Positions 29,556 through 39,322 of a stretch of 64,000 nt of DNA are shown piece after piece. The stretch covers positions 1-64,000 of the forward strand of contig NZ_QSFA01000011.1 in NCBI RefSeq assembly GCF_003467125.1, read 5' to 3'. Source of the DNA: Megasphaera sp. AM44-1BH (GTDB lineage: Bacteria > Bacillota > Negativicutes > Veillonellales > Megasphaeraceae). The notes beneath the pieces are model-generated. The model saw nothing but the letters and a program-made list of their open reading frames with translations. It had not been told where the DNA came from and ran no database searches. Numbering within the stretch: position 1 is the stretch's first letter; the number at the start of each line of letters is the position of its first letter. The position numbers and the translations under genes were made by a program.

Positions 29556-32347
29556 GCAATTACATACTGAGCGCTACACTGGAACTCAAGGACCAGTTTA
29601 CGGCGCAGGTCAATAAAGCAAGGTCCGGCTTCAAGGGCTTGACGGAAACCCTGAAAAACACAGGGAGCGCTTCGGATGCGGCCGCCGCCGGAATGGGAAA
29701 AGCCGGCACAGCGGCTGTCAAAGCAGCCGGCCAGGCGGACCGTGCCAAACGGGCCTTCCAGGGCATCCGCGGCATCTACGAAGCGACTATCCGCGCCAAG
29801 GATGACGCCACGGCGAAGATTCAGAGGGTCAAGACGGAGCTGAACGGACTCAAGGGGAAAACATACACAGTTGCCCTTAATATCAAACAGAATGGCGGTC
29901 TAAACGGGTTGAAAGACAAAGCTGGCAGTGTGGCCAACGGCATGTTGCTAGGAACGAGCGCTCAGATGTTGGCCGGTGCTGGTATCGGCTTCGGTATTTA
30001 TGACACATTGAAAACCAGTATGGATTTCAGTGCAGCACTTTCTGGAGTAAAAGCCTTAGTGCCTGCAGGTGAAGATGCCGAAGCTGTAATGGATGCCGTT
30101 AAGAACAAAGCTATGGAATTGGGGCAAGCCACTGCGTTCGGGGACGTGGATGTTGCAAATGGCATGGCTGAGCTTTTAAAAGCGGGCCTTAGCCTGCAAG
30201 AGGTCTTAAATGGCGCAACGAAAGCTGCACTTGACCTTGTAACAGCTGGGGATTTGAGCCTGCCAGAAGCCGCAAAGACTATGTCAATTATGATGAATGT
30301 CTTTGATTTAAACGATGCATCCCACGCAGCCGACATCCTTACCGGCGCGGCTAATGCCTCGGCAACCAATGTACATGAAATGTCATATGCTATGGCCGAA
30401 GCTGCAGCCGGGGCCAAGTCGATGGGGGTGTCCTTTGAGGATACAAATGCGACGTTGGCACTATTTGCTAAAAATGGGTTGCTTGGCTCTGACGCTGGTA
30501 CTTCTTTAAAAACGATGCTTTCTCGTCTGGTCCCTCAAACAGATCAGGCAGCTAAAGATTTCCAACGGTTAGGGCTTATGTCAGAAGATGGCTCAAACAA
30601 GTTCTTTGATGCTACGGGCAAGTTAAAGCCTATGAGAGAAGTGGCTGAAACCCTGAAAAAATCCTTGCAAGGCATGACTGCCGAGCAGAAACAAGCGGCA
30701 TTATATACTATATTTGGGTCCGATGCCATTCGGGCAGCTACTTTCTTAGCCCAAGATGGTGCTGAAGGTATTGATAAAATGACGGCTGCCATGAAGCGTT
30801 TTACTGCATCTGGTGTGGCCGAAACCAAGATGGCTAACCTGCGTGGCGACATTGAGCAGCTGTCTGGGTCTTGGGAGAATCTTCAGATACTGATTATGGA
30901 CGGCAAAGGGGAGAACGGCCTGCGGAGCTTCGTCCAAGAAGCAGATAAGCTCTTGAGCCACTTTAGCGGGAACGTAGAAAAGAATGGCCTTGGTATACGC
31001 TCTATCTTGTCCCTAATTGGGGAGGGCATCAAGGATTTGAAAGATAAATTCCTGGCCTTTGACGGTATCGGGTCTGTACTGGCAGGAGGTGCCCTGGCAT
31101 TCGGGCTGAAGAAACTATATGACTTAGCACAAAAAGTACGCAGTTCCGTCCAGGGGCTGATAACGAAATCATCGAAGCCGCCTGCAGGACCAGAATCAAG
31201 TACGACAGGCGTAAAAGATATGATGGTATCAGCCAGGACCGTCATTGTAAATGGGAAGGAATCGCCATCGAATACGCCTTCCACTCAAGTACCGGGAACT
31301 CCAGGGACAAAGACACCATCTAAAACGAAGACGCCGTCATCGTCCCGTATCGGAGGTGTAATGAGGCGTCTTCCTGTATTGGGTGGATTGACGTATCTGG
31401 CTGGATCTGCGCTGAATGTTGCGTATGCCCCGGAAGAAGAACGGGGCGCAGCGATAAGCGGTGCTGTTGGTGGTGGGCTGGGATGGCTCGGCGGTGCGAA
31501 ATTAGGAGCTATGGCCGGCGGTTTGGCTGGGCCTGTCGGCGCTGCTATAGGCGGTTTAGCTGGTGGGATAGGCGGTGGCCTTTTGGGCGAAAAACTAGGT
31601 GATGCGTTCGCGCGGATTGACTGGAACCGGATGAAGCAGCCATTCTCCCGTGCCCTGTCTGAAATGAAAGCCGATTTTGCTAACATGGGACCACGGTTTG
31701 ATGCTGATGTACAGGACATGGCACAGAAAATGGGCCAGGCATGGGAGGATATGAAGACATCGGCAGGGCAAAAACTGGACAGCCTGAATGACTGGGCCAG
31801 TGATACCTGGGACGATATCCAGCAGGGAGCTGAATACACTGGGCAGGGAATCGTGAATAGTTTTTCCGAAGCCTGCGCAAATGCAGAAAATGCCTGGGCT
31901 GATTTCTGTAGCTGGTTTGATAGCAATGTTTGCCAGCCTTTGGCAGGGCTGGCCAGTTCCGCTGCAGATAAACTGACGGAATTAGGCTCTGCAGCGGCAT
32001 CCGTCCCTACGTTTGGTGGTTCGGGACCGTTAGACAGTGCGTTTTCATCTATTTTCCCGCTCGGGCACAACGCATCCGGCTCGTCCTATTATTCCGGTGG
32101 CTGGACAGAAATCAATGAACGGGGCGGCGAAATCGTAGACCTGCCGCAGGGAAGCCGTATCTATCCACATGCTACGACTGAACGCATGATTCAGAATGAA
32201 CTGGATGGCAGCATGCCGGCAGGCGGCCCGGTCGTCGTCAAAGGCAATACCTTCTATGTCCGGGAGGAAGCCGATATAGACCGCATCGCCTATAAACTAG
32301 CTAAACTGATTTCCCAGGGACATGTCAATTACGGAGGTGGTTACTGA
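29552..32347 (+). CDS. Tail tape measure protein
   Basis: The 931-residue product has an Ala-rich N-terminus with coiled coil (LELKDQFTAQVNKARSGFKG), the PhageMin_Tail domain (about 150-430: GVKALVPAGEDAEAVMDAVK, GSDAGTSLKTMLSRL) and a Thr/Pro/Ser linker near 545-600. A Gly/Ala-rich hydrophobic stretch (about 625-680: GGLAGPVGAAIGGLAGGIGG) may insert into the host membrane during ejection. Its length sets tail length. The base composition of about 30000-30900 looks more AT-rich than the flanks, suggesting mosaic exchange. Confidence 0.92.
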   Translation: MSNYILSATLELKDQFTAQVNKARSGFKGLTETLKNTGSASDAAAAGMGKAGTAAVKAAGQADRAKRAFQGIRGIYEATIRAKDDATAKIQRVKTELNGLKGKTYTVALNIKQNGGLNGLKDKAGSVANGMLLGTSAQMLAGAGIGFGIYDTLKTSMDFSAALSGVKALVPAGEDAEAVMDAVKNKAMELGQATAFGDVDVANGMAELLKAGLSLQEVLNGATKAALDLVTAGDLSLPEAAKTMSIMMNVFDLNDASHAADILTGAANASATNVHEMSYAMAEAAAGAKSMGVSFEDTNATLALFAKNGLLGSDAGTSLKTMLSRLVPQTDQAAKDFQRLGLMSEDGSNKFFDATGKLKPMREVAETLKKSLQGMTAEQKQAALYTIFGSDAIRAATFLAQDGAEGIDKMTAAMKRFTASGVAETKMANLRGDIEQLSGSWENLQILIMDGKGENGLRSFVQEADKLLSHFSGNVEKNGLGIRSILSLIGEGIKDLKDKFLAFDGIGSVLAGGALAFGLKKLYDLAQKVRSSVQGLITKSSKPPAGPESSTTGVKDMMVSARTVIVNGKESPSNTPSTQVPGTPGTKTPSKTKTPSSSRIGGVMRRLPVLGGLTYLAGSALNVAYAPEEERGAAISGAVGGGLGWLGGAKLGAMAGGLAGPVGAAIGGLAGGIGGGLLGEKLGDAFARIDWNRMKQPFSRALSEMKADFANMGPRFDADVQDMAQKMGQAWEDMKTSAGQKLDSLNDWASDTWDDIQQGAEYTGQGIVNSFSEACANAENAWADFCSWFDSNVCQPLAGLASSAADKLTELGSAAASVPTFGGSGPLDSAFSSIFPLGHNASGSSYYSGGWTEINERGGEIVDLPQGSRIYPHATTERMIQNELDGSMPAGGPVVVKGNTFYVREEADIDRIAYKLAKLISQGHVNYGGGY

Positions 32348-33087
32348 TGAGGATGGGCACGTTAGGCAATACGATTCAGGTCCTTTCGGCCATCTTCTCC
32401 AGTGGCGGAGTAAGCGGAAGACGGCAGATCATCATTGAAGGTCCTACAGGGCGCCTGGTCATACCGGTAACGCCGGCAAAGTATACTGTCGGAGATGGCC
32501 AAAAGAATAAAGTCGTCGATATTACACAGGTTGGGGAAGCTACAGTGTTTGGGATGCCCAAAGCCCGGACACTGTCATTTTCCTGCTTCTTCCCGTCTAC
32601 TGTGCATGATTATCCGTTCGTCGTAGGTGATTACACAGACCCGACTGCTTGTGTTGAGAAGCTGACAGAATGGAAAGCGTCCCGGAAGCCGGTACGTGTC
32701 ATCATTACAGATTCTCCAGTAAACATGCAGATGGCCATCATGGAGTTCTCCTACTGGGAGCAGGACGGCAGCCGGGATATCTACTATACGCTCAATTTCA
32801 TGGAGTACAAAGAACTCAATGTCCCGGCGGCCAATAATGATAAGCCGATTGATGACGCGACAGGGCTTAAAGTGCGGCCGGTTGACCTGGATGCCAAAAT
32901 CAAGGAAGAGCAGGCCAATGTCTCTAAAGGGAAAGCGTTGTTCCAAAAAGGATGCGACGTAATGGATATCGCTAAGAAGGCCTACGGGGATTATACCCAT
33001 TGGCGTCGCGTTATCAAGAGTAATAACCTGAAGAGTCTGGTCATCAATAACGCCGGGCAAATCCGGAAGTGGGTGATTAAGAATTGA
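32347..33087 (+). CDS. LysM-containing baseplate/tail protein (XkdP type)
   Basis: The 246-residue product has an N-terminal domain with IIIEGPTGRLVIPVTPAKYTVGDG and SFSCFFPS, and a C-terminal LysM-like segment (about 205-246: KGCDVMDIAKKAYGDYTHWRRVIKSNN). It bridges the tape measure to the hub as XkdP does in PBSX, and the LysM fold here is structural or may touch peptidoglycan. It shares a base with the tape-measure stop and overlaps the next start. Confidence 0.88.
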   Translation: MRMGTLGNTIQVLSAIFSSGGVSGRRQIIIEGPTGRLVIPVTPAKYTVGDGQKNKVVDITQVGEATVFGMPKARTLSFSCFFPSTVHDYPFVVGDYTDPTACVEKLTEWKASRKPVRVIITDSPVNMQMAIMEFSYWEQDGSRDIYYTLNFMEYKELNVPAANNDKPIDDATGLKVRPVDLDAKIKEEQANVSKGKALFQKGCDVMDIAKKAYGDYTHWRRVIKSNNLKSLVINNAGQIRKWVIKN

Positions 33088-34574
33088 TCATCAAACATAA
33101 GCAGGTTGTCACTGAAACAACAAAAGACGCAAGCGGACGGGAGACAACGACTCAGAAAGACGTGCTGAATGACATATCACGTCTGACAGTTGGTAAGATT
33201 ACATGGGAAGGCTCGCGATTGCAGGTGGCCCGGAAACTGACATTTTCTTATGTCCAGGACGCCCGGGACCCGAACCTTCCGAACTATGTCATCAACTGTG
33301 GTGAGACGGTCTATGGTTATGATGAAGACGGGAACCTACAGTTCCAGGGCAATGTGTACAGTGTCGAAAAAAATGTACAGCAGTCTACCGTCACAGTCAT
33401 GGCCTACGATAATCTGTTCATACTTTGCCGGTCTAAAACGACGCGGAAATTCACGAATATGCTGGCTGAGGACATTGCAAAAGCGGTCTGTAGTGAACTG
33501 GGTATCAAAGTCGGGAAACTGGCTGAAACAGGCAAGAAAGTCTCGTTTATTGCCCAGGAGAAAACAGGTTATCAGATCATCATGATTGCCTATACAGATG
33601 CAGCCAATCAAATCAACACCCAGAAGGAAAACAAGGATGATCCGGACGTTCTCTTCCATCCGGTCATGCGCGGCGATGAACTGGATGTCATCAAAAAAGG
33701 CGAACTCATCGAAGGGCTGGATGCCAATCAATACGTAAATATTGAGAACAGCCAGTATAAAGAATCCATCGAAAGCATGGTCAACAGCGTCATGATCACC
33801 GACCAGCAGGGCAACGTCACGGGCTACCAGACAAAAGATGAATGGATCCAGAAGTATTCCATGGTCCAGGACGTCTATAAGACGAATCCGAACGACAATG
33901 CCCAGGCAGAAATCAACAAGCTGTTCAAAGGGCCGGAACGGTCCGGGGTATTAGAAATGATTGGGGATTATGCCGCAAAGTCTTCCTACTCCATCCAGAT
34001 TAGGGATATCCTGACGGAATTGTGCGGGAAATTCTGGATTAAATCTGATACGCATACATTTGAAAACGGTATCCATGAAATGCAATTGGAAATCGAGTTC
34101 GAAAACATTATGAACAAAGAAGAAAAGCCGAAAGAGATACAGACGAAGACAGGCCGCACATCGTCTGCGATTGGCAGTGCGAATTTGGCAGCGTCTGAAG
34201 GTGTACAGGCCGGTTTTGCCGCCTGGGAAGGAGCTACCATGCCAGACGGGCCGAATGGCTGTGTCGAAGCGGCTACACGTATTGGCAGCTATTACAGTCC
34301 TTTCCTGAAGCAGGAATGTGACAATGGTGTTGCCTCGGTCCCGACCTTGATGTCTGATGCCGGCGACGCCGTCATTCCTTTCGATGAATCGAACCTGGAA
34401 GTCGGGGACTGTGTTGTGTTCGATGGTGATGCGCACGTGGTTGTCTATGCAGGGGACGGCACGTATGTAGGAAATAACTCCAGTGGGAATGGAGGTGCTG
34501 GAGCTGTTGGTACTGGCGGTATCTATAATATTGGCATGACCCCGACGTCTATTATCAAGACGAGCCGGATGTAA
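33084..34574 (+). CDS. Baseplate hub (XkdQ type) fused to an NlpC/P60-like peptidase
   Basis: The 496-residue product has residues 1-350 resembling XkdQ/gp27-like hubs (ISRLTVGKITWEGSRLQVARKLTF, VINCGETVYGYDEDG). A linker (TKTGRTSSAIGSANLAASEG) leads to a C-terminal domain of about 120 residues with Cys393 (GPNGCVEAA) and His451 (GDAHVVVYAG), the NlpC/P60-like Cys/His pair. The peptidase could cut peptidoglycan during penetration. The start is TTG 33084, overlapping the previous stop. In PBSX the hub lacks this fusion. Confidence 0.85.
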   Translation: MIIKHKQVVTETTKDASGRETTTQKDVLNDISRLTVGKITWEGSRLQVARKLTFSYVQDARDPNLPNYVINCGETVYGYDEDGNLQFQGNVYSVEKNVQQSTVTVMAYDNLFILCRSKTTRKFTNMLAEDIAKAVCSELGIKVGKLAETGKKVSFIAQEKTGYQIIMIAYTDAANQINTQKENKDDPDVLFHPVMRGDELDVIKKGELIEGLDANQYVNIENSQYKESIESMVNSVMITDQQGNVTGYQTKDEWIQKYSMVQDVYKTNPNDNAQAEINKLFKGPERSGVLEMIGDYAAKSSYSIQIRDILTELCGKFWIKSDTHTFENGIHEMQLEIEFENIMNKEEKPKEIQTKTGRTSSAIGSANLAASEGVQAGFAAWEGATMPDGPNGCVEAATRIGSYYSPFLKQECDNGVASVPTLMSDAGDAVIPFDESNLEVGDCVVFDGDAHVVVYAGDGTYVGNNSSGNGGAGAVGTGGIYNIGMTPTSIIKTSRM

Positions 34575-34586
34575 GGAGATGATATT

Positions 34587-34985
34587 ATGCCGGAACATAT
34601 TCCATCTGCATCTCAATCAGCATCAGCCATTGTAGATATCATGCATACAGTAGCCCGGGGCGAACTGCCAAGAGGCGCCCAGGTCGGCATCGTCGAAGCC
34701 CCGCCTCCTGATATCGTTGTCCGGATGAATAATATACCATTGACGAAGAAGGACCTGTATATTTCAAGGTATCTGATGCCGGATTATACCCGTCATATGG
34801 TCGGGCAGACCAGTAACCGGGCTGGTGGTTCCGGAGACGCAGCGTATGAAAGTCATAACCATCCCATCGATAACGATGAGACGTGGACGGATACACTGAA
34901 ACCGGGGACGCTGGTCCTCCTGATACCAATTTACGGCCAGAATGAGCAATTATACTGGCTGGCAGACAGTGGGGTGAAGTTATGA
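34587..34985 (+). CDS. DUF2577 baseplate protein (XkdR type)
   Basis: The 132-residue product has VGIVEAPPPDIVVRMNNIPLTKKDL near the centre and LKPGTLVLLIPIYGQNEQLYWLAD at the end. This matches DUF2577/XkdR proteins of the PBSX baseplate, a beta-rich OB-like fold. ATG 34587 follows AAGGAG. The stop overlaps the next start by four bases. Confidence 0.85.
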   Translation: MPEHIPSASQSASAIVDIMHTVARGELPRGAQVGIVEAPPPDIVVRMNNIPLTKKDLYISRYLMPDYTRHMVGQTSNRAGGSGDAAYESHNHPIDNDETWTDTLKPGTLVLLIPIYGQNEQLYWLADSGVKL

Positions 34986-35407
34986 GTGCAGAATACCCCT
35001 TTACTGGGGCTGTATCGGTCAATACTTATACGTCAGATCTGCCAGTCCCTAAGGAATATGCCTGGGACTTCGATAAGGACTGTTTTTTGTATGACAAAAT
35101 AGGCAGGCACGTCGTCGTTGAAAAGGACGAGGCCATCAAGGTATGGATCTACAAAGCCCTCAGCACGGAGCGTTTCCGCTACCTGGCATACAGCTGGCAG
35201 TATGGCATTGAACTCAGGCCGTTCATAGGCAAGGTCATGGGGGTACAGCAGAGATACAGTGAAATCAAACGGATTATCATTGAATGCCTGATGGTAAATC
35301 CGTACATCAGGAGTATTGACAATGTAGATATATCACATGATGGAGACAAAGTTTCTATTGCTATTACGATTACGACGATTTATGGGGAGGTGAGCGTCGA
35401 TGTATGA
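34982..35407 (+). CDS. DUF2634 baseplate wedge protein (XkdS/gp25-like)
   Basis: The 141-residue product contains KEYAWDFDKDCF and WIYKALSTERFRYLAYSWQYGIEL, the DUF2634 signature related to T4 gp25. It joins the hub to the J-protein wedges. Overlaps at both ends indicate coupled translation. Confidence 0.88.
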   Translation: MSAEYPFTGAVSVNTYTSDLPVPKEYAWDFDKDCFLYDKIGRHVVVEKDEAIKVWIYKALSTERFRYLAYSWQYGIELRPFIGKVMGVQQRYSEIKRIIIECLMVNPYIRSIDNVDISHDGDKVSIAITITTIYGEVSVDV

Positions 35408-36431
35408 AGCCAGAGAGCAGGATGAGATTTTAAAAGAACTGCAGGAAAACTCGAGTTCAACTGTATCGAGTTTTGAAGGCACCTTTACGTATGATTCGTT
35501 TGCTGCCAATAGTATCGAGTTCGCCAAACAGGAAGTTGAACGGGAACAAGCCTATAAAGCCATGTTTGCCCGGACCAGCTGGGGCGAATACCTTGAAATG
35601 AGGGCGGAGGAACATGGCATTTTCCGGCGACAGGCCGTCAAGGCCAAAGGAACGGCCACGGTATCCGGCAATGGGACTGTGCCACAAGGAAGTGTATTCC
35701 AGACGGCCACAGGTGTTGCTTTCTACACGACGAAAGCCGTCACAATTACCCGGTCCGGTGATGTACCTATTGAGTGCAGTACTGCGGGGGCAACTGGAAA
35801 TGTAAAAGCTGGTACGATTACCGTCATCCCTATGTCTATCCCAGGTATCAGCTCCGTGACGAATGCCGACGCTACCTATGACGGATTTGATGAAGAGGAC
35901 GACGCCACCTTATACAACCGGTTGATTTTTAAAGTACGGCAACCAGCTACTTCCGGGAATGTGAATGATTATATCGAGTGGGCGACATCTATAGCTGGTG
36001 TTGGTCATGTGACAGTCGTTCCACTCTGGAACGGTAACGGCACGGTAAAAGTCATCATTACAGACTCTAGCGGAAATCCGGCGTCATCGAATCTGTTGAC
36101 ACAAGTGGCCACCGCTATTGAAGCAAAACACCCTATCGGGGCTACAGTGTCTGTGGTCGCGCCGGCTATTTTAGAATTGCATATTGCGCTGACACCTACT
36201 GAGGGCAAAGGCGATGCCAACGCTATCAAAACGCTGTTGAACAATTACTTCGCGTCAAAAAATTTCGGTGGCGAGAAAGTTTCTTATGCGGTTGTAGGTA
36301 AAATGATTATCGACGATGAATCGACAAATGTCACAGATTATGATTCTCTCACTATCAACGGCGATACGAAAAACATTTCCTTAACAGACAAGCAGATACC
36401 GAAAGTAACGGAGGTGGTGCTGAATGGCTGA
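35400..36431 (+). CDS. Baseplate J-like protein (XkdT type)
   Basis: The 343-residue wedge protein has an N-terminal helix rich in Glu, LEMRAEEHGIFRRQAVKAKG, then YDGFDEEDDATLYNRLIFKVRQPATSGNVNDYI, the most conserved part of the gpJ family, and VVPLWNGNGTVKVII. It carries the fibres and triggers contraction. The start overlaps the preceding stop by eight bases. Confidence 0.92.
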   Translation: MYEAREQDEILKELQENSSSTVSSFEGTFTYDSFAANSIEFAKQEVEREQAYKAMFARTSWGEYLEMRAEEHGIFRRQAVKAKGTATVSGNGTVPQGSVFQTATGVAFYTTKAVTITRSGDVPIECSTAGATGNVKAGTITVIPMSIPGISSVTNADATYDGFDEEDDATLYNRLIFKVRQPATSGNVNDYIEWATSIAGVGHVTVVPLWNGNGTVKVIITDSSGNPASSNLLTQVATAIEAKHPIGATVSVVAPAILELHIALTPTEGKGDANAIKTLLNNYFASKNFGGEKVSYAVVGKMIIDDESTNVTDYDSLTINGDTKNISLTDKQIPKVTEVVLNG

Positions 36432-37074
36432 TACTCCGGATTTTCAATTCTTACGGAATACAAAGGTTGACTTAAGCCGATATCTTCCGGCCTTCCTGTT
36501 CCGCGATGCCGTTTTTTCCAATACGTTGAATACCTTATCCTATGAGCATGAATTGCAACGGCTGACACTAACAGACGCTGCCAAGCAGGCATTTGTCCAG
36601 ACCGCAACCTGGGGTCTGGATGACTGGGAAGAATTTGTAGGACTAGAACATGCCCAGGTAGATACAGTACAGACTAGAAGAAATAAGATCCTGATGAAGC
36701 TGACAGGCGTTGAGTCTGTGACGGTACCATTTCTTGAGGCTCTTATTAATCAATATATCGATGATAAAAGCGGCACCGTAACAGACCATCCTGAAACGTA
36801 TAGCGCAGATTTCAACATCCCGCTTGTTGATAAAGCGAGTCTGCTTGGTATTGCCAAAGACGTGCGTACATATATTCCAGCTCATATCGGACAGGTGTAT
36901 AAAGCGCACGCAGATACAAACGTAGAGAACCACATTGCCTTGCTGAAATCCACGGTAAAAACCATTGATGTTTATCCAGCAGCCATCGAAAAAATCGCCC
37001 CAGAATCGACATTCTACGTTGCTATGGCGATGACAACGACAGAAAGACTTACTTTGTATATAGGAGGTATTTGA
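36424..37074 (+). CDS. DUF2313 tail protein (XkdU/YmfQ type)
   Basis: The 216-residue product has LSRYLPAFLFRDAVFSNTLN near the N-terminus and WGLDDWEEFVGLE in the first half, the DUF2313 layout of gpI/YmfQ proteins that link baseplate wedges to fibres. The C-terminus is helical. ATG 36424 lies inside the J gene end. The next gene follows by overlap. Confidence 0.85.
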   Translation: MADTPDFQFLRNTKVDLSRYLPAFLFRDAVFSNTLNTLSYEHELQRLTLTDAAKQAFVQTATWGLDDWEEFVGLEHAQVDTVQTRRNKILMKLTGVESVTVPFLEALINQYIDDKSGTVTDHPETYSADFNIPLVDKASLLGIAKDVRTYIPAHIGQVYKAHADTNVENHIALLKSTVKTIDVYPAAIEKIAPESTFYVAMAMTTTERLTLYIGGI

Positions 37075-38036
37075 TGGCAACTTACAACCAATTTGTAGTG
37101 ACAGATGCCGGGCGCGCCCTGCTGGCTAAAGCGGTCGCGAATAAAGGCACGTTCACGGTATCGTCTATCAAGACGAGCTCACATACGTATACGCAGAGCG
37201 CGATTGCAGCGCTCACATCGCTCGACGATATAAGACAGAGCTTCCCACTGGCATCAGCCACTACAGTAGACAGTACAACTATCAAACTCGAATTCAATGT
37301 TACCAATGTCGGCCTGTCCGCGTCGTATACGCTGGCCACGCTAGGCGTCTACGCGACGTACAATAACTCCGAGACGCTTTTTGCCGTCAGCACGGCGAAT
37401 AACCCTGACGTGATGAATGCCGAGCAGGCAGGCGCGCTGGTACGCAATATCTTGACCACGGTCTACATCAAGACCTCGAATGCATCGAGTATCAGCATCG
37501 CCGTCGCAATGGACACGTACGTTACAAAAGCGATGCTCGACGCCGCAGAGACAAAAGCCCTGGATCGCGCACACCCGATTGGCAGCGTTTATTTGAATAT
37601 CGGTGGTACAGATCCCGCAACGGCTTTTGGCGGCACCTGGAAGAAAATTGAAGGGTCGTACCTGCTGGCGTCGGGAAGCTATGCCGGAAAGACGCTTACA
37701 GCTGGCAAGACGGTCGGCGAGGAAATGCATAATATTACTATCACAGAGATGCCAATGCATAGCCACGGAGGCACGACAGATACGGGTGGTAAGCATAGAC
37801 ACTGGACGAATGGCGCGCTACCGCGCGATTTACAATGGGATGCGTGTGAAGGAAATGATAACGAGCCGGCAATAGGCTACGGCGACGGTTGCTGGCGGGG
37901 CCATCGAGTGGATGGCCATACGTCTTCGGACGGCGACCACACACACGAATTCACAACAAACGACGCAGGCGGCGGCGCGGGGATGTTGATTATGCCGCTC
38001 GCCACCGTCGTTGATGCATGGTATCGCACAGCATGA
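37074..38036 (+). CDS. Tail fibre with tail-collar-type C-terminus
   Basis: The 320-residue product begins ATYNQFVVTDAGRALLAKAVAN, the usual fibre N-terminal domain. Residues about 165-200 (RAHPIGSVYLNIGGTDPATAFGGTW) and the later MPMHSHGGTTDTGGKHRHW and GDHTHEF segments form a His-rich collar-like tip resembling phage receptor-binding tips that bind metal. ATG 37074 follows TAGGAGG. The gene and its neighbours to 41300 are more GC-rich than the baseplate genes. Confidence 0.82.
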   Translation: MATYNQFVVTDAGRALLAKAVANKGTFTVSSIKTSSHTYTQSAIAALTSLDDIRQSFPLASATTVDSTTIKLEFNVTNVGLSASYTLATLGVYATYNNSETLFAVSTANNPDVMNAEQAGALVRNILTTVYIKTSNASSISIAVAMDTYVTKAMLDAAETKALDRAHPIGSVYLNIGGTDPATAFGGTWKKIEGSYLLASGSYAGKTLTAGKTVGEEMHNITITEMPMHSHGGTTDTGGKHRHWTNGALPRDLQWDACEGNDNEPAIGYGDGCWRGHRVDGHTSSDGDHTHEFTTNDAGGGAGMLIMPLATVVDAWYRTA

Positions 38037-38050
38037 GGAGGTGAAACAGC

Positions 38051-38872
38051 ATGTCAAATTTTTCGAGTGGCTACGCGCTGACGAATGCCGGAGCAAAGCT
38101 CATGGCAGATGTCGAAGCTGGCAAGCTCACGCTCAAGCTGACAAAGATGCAGCTCGGCAGCGGGCTGGCAAATACCGTCGATGATTATGCCGCACGATCG
38201 GCGCTCTTTGCACCGCAGAATACGATGGTCATCACGAGCATCACGACAGAGGACGTCGGCGATGTGCGCACGTGCTTACTCACTGCATCCCTGACAAGCG
38301 AAGCAGTAAACTCTGGCTATGAAGCGACAGAGCTAGGCGTTTTCGCGCAAGACAGTACTGACAAAGAAATCCTTTACGGGGTTTGCTATGACAGCATGCC
38401 TGGCTACATTGCATGTAAGACTGACGGTAATAATGTACAGATGGTTTTCCATGTGCGCATCGTCACGACGAGTAAAGCAATTGTCGAATTGGTACTACCA
38501 AAGACCGCCGAAGAGCTTGTTGCGCTGACACAGGAAAATTCCGCCAAAGCCATTGACTTCGCTACCGCTGCGGCAAAAAGCGCAGCTGATGCATCTACAA
38601 GCGATAGCTACGCTCAGGCCGCGATGAGTAGTGCGGCAGATTATGCCAGCAAAGCAAAAAGCAGCGCTACAGACGCAGCCTTGAGTGCCACCACCGCATC
38701 TAATCAGGCCGCCGCGGCTGCCGCATCGCATTCCGCGATAGCTGACGTGCAGGTCAGCGTAGAAAGGATGTATCGCGCCATGCGCTACGACATCGTAGGA
38801 CCGCCGCCGGAGTACATGACGATTGCGAATTTCATTGTCGGCGCAGGCCCGGCGGCCATGGCATCGAGATAA
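38051..38872 (+). CDS. Second tail-fibre-like protein with coiled-coil stalk
   Basis: The 273-residue product has the same N-terminal theme as the previous fibre (SNFSSGYALTNAGAKLMADVEAG). Residues about 170-235 form an Ala-rich heptad stalk (AAAKSAADASTSDSYAQAAM, SKAKSSATDAALSATTASNQ). The C-terminus is short and has no receptor-binding tip, so it probably serves as an adaptor for the proteins that follow. ATG 38051 follows GAGGTG. Confidence 0.75.
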   Translation: MSNFSSGYALTNAGAKLMADVEAGKLTLKLTKMQLGSGLANTVDDYAARSALFAPQNTMVITSITTEDVGDVRTCLLTASLTSEAVNSGYEATELGVFAQDSTDKEILYGVCYDSMPGYIACKTDGNNVQMVFHVRIVTTSKAIVELVLPKTAEELVALTQENSAKAIDFATAAAKSAADASTSDSYAQAAMSSAADYASKAKSSATDAALSATTASNQAAAAAASHSAIADVQVSVERMYRAMRYDIVGPPPEYMTIANFIVGAGPAAMASR

Positions 38873-38887
38873 AGGAGGTGAGGACAC

Positions 38888-39310
38888 ATGGCAGATACAA
38901 CAACGGAAGGAACCGGCGGCTACTCTCGCATACAGCACTCCATCGCAACCGCAGCAGAATGGGAGAAATACAACCCGGCCATACGCCCGGGCGAATTGCT
39001 CTTTGTCAAAAAGCCCGACGGAAAGACAAGCGTCAAAGTAAACACCGGAGACAGCGACGCCCGATATGAGGACATCGACACTGTGTGGGACCAGGGTGTA
39101 GCAGAGCAGCTACAAACCAACCTGGCTGACACAAAAGCGGCATCCAGCGCGGCAGTAGACGCAAAGAACGCGGCCCAGACATACGCCCAGCAAGCGGAAG
39201 CGACAGCGAATGCTATCAAAGAAAAGGAGATTCTGGCCATCACGGACAGCGTGAGTCTAGCAATTAACACCGAGGATGGCGGCCTGGATCTCGTCATTAC
39301 GACACAGTAA
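38888..39310 (+). CDS. Fibre adaptor / upper-fibre protein
   Basis: The 140-residue product has an N-terminal segment typical of phage upper-fibre proteins (RIQHSIATAAEWEKYNPAIRPGELLFVKKPDGK). An Ala-rich helical stalk follows (SSAAVDAKNAAQTYAQQAEA) and then a short beta end (SLAINTEDGGLDLVITTQ). It probably trimerises and holds the variable protein encoded next. ATG 38888 follows AAAGGAGGTG. Confidence 0.72.
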   Translation: MADTTTEGTGGYSRIQHSIATAAEWEKYNPAIRPGELLFVKKPDGKTSVKVNTGDSDARYEDIDTVWDQGVAEQLQTNLADTKAASSAAVDAKNAAQTYAQQAEATANAIKEKEILAITDSVSLAINTEDGGLDLVITTQ

Positions 39311-39322
39311 GGAGGATGAAAC

